From positions 57,651,454 to 57,715,453 of the forward strand of contig OX388345.1 of NCBI GenBank assembly GCA_947579665.1: a DNA stretch of 64,000 nucleotides, written 5' to 3'. The translations under genes were made by a program, and so were the position numbers. The stretch comes from Sympetrum striolatum. Taxonomy: Eukaryota > Arthropoda > Insecta > Odonata > Libellulidae. Of this stretch, positions 61,801-64,000 are shown in pieces; position 1 is the first letter of the stretch; each line of letters starts with the position of its first letter. The notes below the pieces were generated by a model, which did no database searches, was not told where the DNA came from, and saw only the letters and a program-made list of their open reading frames with translations.

Positions 61801-64000
61801 CAAGAGATGTAGTTTTGCTTCGAAACCTTGGTCGTGTTATAAATTTTCTTATGGTTCAATAAATATTGTATCCTAAAATTGATTGATCATAATAATGATT
61901 TAATCCCGCAAATTAAAACTCGAGTCTGAGTCTACTGTATTTTTATTTTGTTTCTTAAATGAAAAATACTTAAGTTTGTGGCTGATCATGCTGAGGTAAA
62001 AAATCTTGCGGCAGTTTGAAGAAATAGTTGACGTTGAAATAATTTGAATAGAAAAAGGAGAAGACAATTACGAGGAAAAGAGAAGAGAGGCAAAGGAAGG
62101 AAGATTCTGTTGTCGTGAGTGTGTGCATTGAGAATGCAGTCACTTGAGAATCGGCTCACGCAACAACACGCGCCTATTGAAAGGGATTCCGATGGAGAGA
62201 AATGACGGCGAGAAACCAATTAGTAATTCGATCACTCGGAGATCATATCCATCATCCAAGCCGCAACTGTGAACCTGTTAATGAGCGAGGGTGTATTACA
62301 ACCGAGGAGAAAAACAGGGAGATGTTTTCTATTTCTTTGAACCGCGGCTTGAGGCGACCCCTCCCCCTGTCATATTGACAAAGGACGATCGTCTTAGAGT
62401 ATGTCTGAGGTGTCGCTTGAACACTCTTTGAATGTGTTTCTCACCAGACGATATTCAGAAGAATAAGTACGGATTTGAGAGGCGATAAACAACCTTTTTG
62501 ATAAATGTACCTTACTTAAAGCCGGGATGAATTCACATTCTTGTGTCAATCACAAAGCCATAGATATTTTATATAATACGATACTGACATAAAAAATACA
62601 TTTAAATGTGTATGAGATATATCCAGGAGCGAAAATTCAAGAAAATTATTTTATTTTTGGCGGAATTCAGCTGAATCTACTCAAAATTTCAATTTATTGT
62701 TCATGGAATACTTAAAATTGATTTTGTATTGTTCAAAAATACAATAAATACTGACGTATTTTCATATAGCGGGAGAAAAATTGCTGCTACTCATTTATAA
62801 TTATTAGCATGTGCATATGGAGCATATAATGTATTGTATATAGTAAGAAACATCTATTTTTATCGTGATTCTTATGCCGTTTTAGCTTCTATATTATTAA
62901 GCCATTTGAAATTATACTGCAATTTAAAAATACAGATGACATGATAATCGATGTTAATTTCAAAGAAGCATTGTCGCTTTGTGAGAATTTGTAACCATGC
63001 TCGGCAATCACAAGGCAAAGCTGCTCCGAATAATATTTTTTAAATTTAAAACATTAGATTAGATGGTATCAGTGGAAGAAATAAGGGAAACTGAAGTTTC
63101 CGAGATGATTTAAGGATGTGTACTTTATTGAGTTTACTCGTGGACAGTTAAAAAAAAAAAAACAATTTTCAATATCAGAATTATTTATTCTTCATTGTTT
63201 TATTTGTGTGCAAGAAGCATATTTAAAACTGAGTATTTAGCATAATATCTAAGCTAACTGAAAATATTTATTTTGAATTCAGCTTCATTCGTCATTTTAG
63301 CATAGTTTGCCGATGCATGTGGTAATTTAAACATGAATTCAACAATTTTATCGTTGATCTTTTGTAACTAAATATTGTTTTACAGTCACCGAATAATGAT
63401 GTGTATACTATTATTTGATATCTTAAAAAAATCGATTATTATCGAAAAATTTTATAATTAATGGATAATTGAGTCAATTTGTATTGAAAATTTATTTTAA
63501 TAGATATCAGTAATTTTTCTTTCGTTTTGCTATCATACTCATATCGTATCATACTTTTTTTATCAAAAAAGCGTAATCCCATTAGTATCAATTTTTTATA
63601 ATCCCATTTTTCCCGTAAAATTTGAGAACCTTTCCTACGTAATATGTTATATTTATTAATATTAATTATTATTATTGATAGTTCTTATTTAAGACTAAAA
63701 GCAGATTTATGCCTGACCACATATCCTAATTTAGCTTGGGAAAGAATTTTAGTATCATGGTCTGTTTGAAAACTTATCTGTAGCGCTCAAATATAATAAA
63801 ATGTTCTTGGATAATGCTTTAATAGTTTTTATCAATAGGATTCTACATACTAAGCTATACACAAAGTTAAGTATTAGATAATTTCTTTGATTTATGTGAT
63901 ACGAATTCCAATGTATTGAAAATATTGGGGCATCTCAAAAATATTGTCCATTATTGTTATGAAATAGGAGTAATAGTATCAAACTTCCGAATCTTGGAAC
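61801..64000. other. Intergenic, no gene recognised
   Basis: A GC-raised patch lies at about 62080-62420, and a run of 12 A begins at about 63150. A 77-codon minus frame (61986-62219) is low in complexity and matches nothing known to me. The last 1.5 kb is very AT-rich. Confidence 0.5.

Noticed and set aside
1..64000. CRISPR arrays, operons, rRNA or intact transposons
   Set aside because: No regularly spaced repeats with unique spacers, no clustered long ORFs, no rRNA-like or reverse-transcriptase/transposase-like sequence recognised on either strand.

Overview
This window is eukaryotic nuclear DNA, most likely from an arthropod with a large, AT-rich, gene-sparse genome. Splice sites interrupt the only recognisable gene. 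There are no operons, no ribosome-binding-site pattern and no dense long ORFs. The interspersed repeats (hammerhead-ribozyme-like motif, tRNA-like SINE remnant, foldback elements) fit an animal genome. An insect is a reasonable guess from the gene's sequence, but I cannot name the order or species.

Positions 1-4401 (+ strand) hold the 3' end of SMG6 (EST1A), the PIN-domain endonuclease of nonsense-mediated mRNA decay. The last three coding exons are visible: 2839-3059, 3838-3973 and 4193-4401. They join in frame (phases 1, 0, 1) and carry three of the four acidic PIN active-site residues. The fourth (the VPDTN Asp) must lie in an exon before position 1. The last exon starts at a tandem NAGNAG acceptor. 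It also carries a 31-residue Pro/Ser/Arg-rich tail beyond the point where human SMG6 ends. A T/G-rich 3' UTR probably follows, with several AATAAA candidates up to about 7.2 kb.

From about 7.2 kb to the end (about 57 kb) I find no protein-coding gene I can defend. This desert alternates between AT-rich DNA and roughly 25 islands of 150-850 bp with clearly higher GC. These islands produce most of the spurious ORFs, often open on both strands at once, and are better candidates for regulatory or otherwise constrained DNA than for genes.

Scattered through the desert are structured repeats. Three foldback elements (about 15.5, 38.3 and 59.9 kb) share one architecture: a long hairpin, a 30-44 nt unpaired tail on one side, and flanking direct repeats of 13-16 bp. 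There are also a foldback without clear flanking repeats (26.0 kb), a GC-rich hairpin (14.9 kb), a minus-strand hammerhead-ribozyme-like motif of the Penelope-like-element type (23.07 kb), a tRNA-like SINE remnant (19.1 kb), a 115-bp tandem duplication with a possible 3-5 nt micro-inversion (61.5-61.76 kb), a diverged pair of interspersed repeats (22.5 and 35.6 kb), a strongly pyrimidine-biased tract (41.45-42.6 kb) and a G-run cluster (49.8-49.95 kb). The repeated hairpin-plus-tail architecture is the least expected signal in the window.
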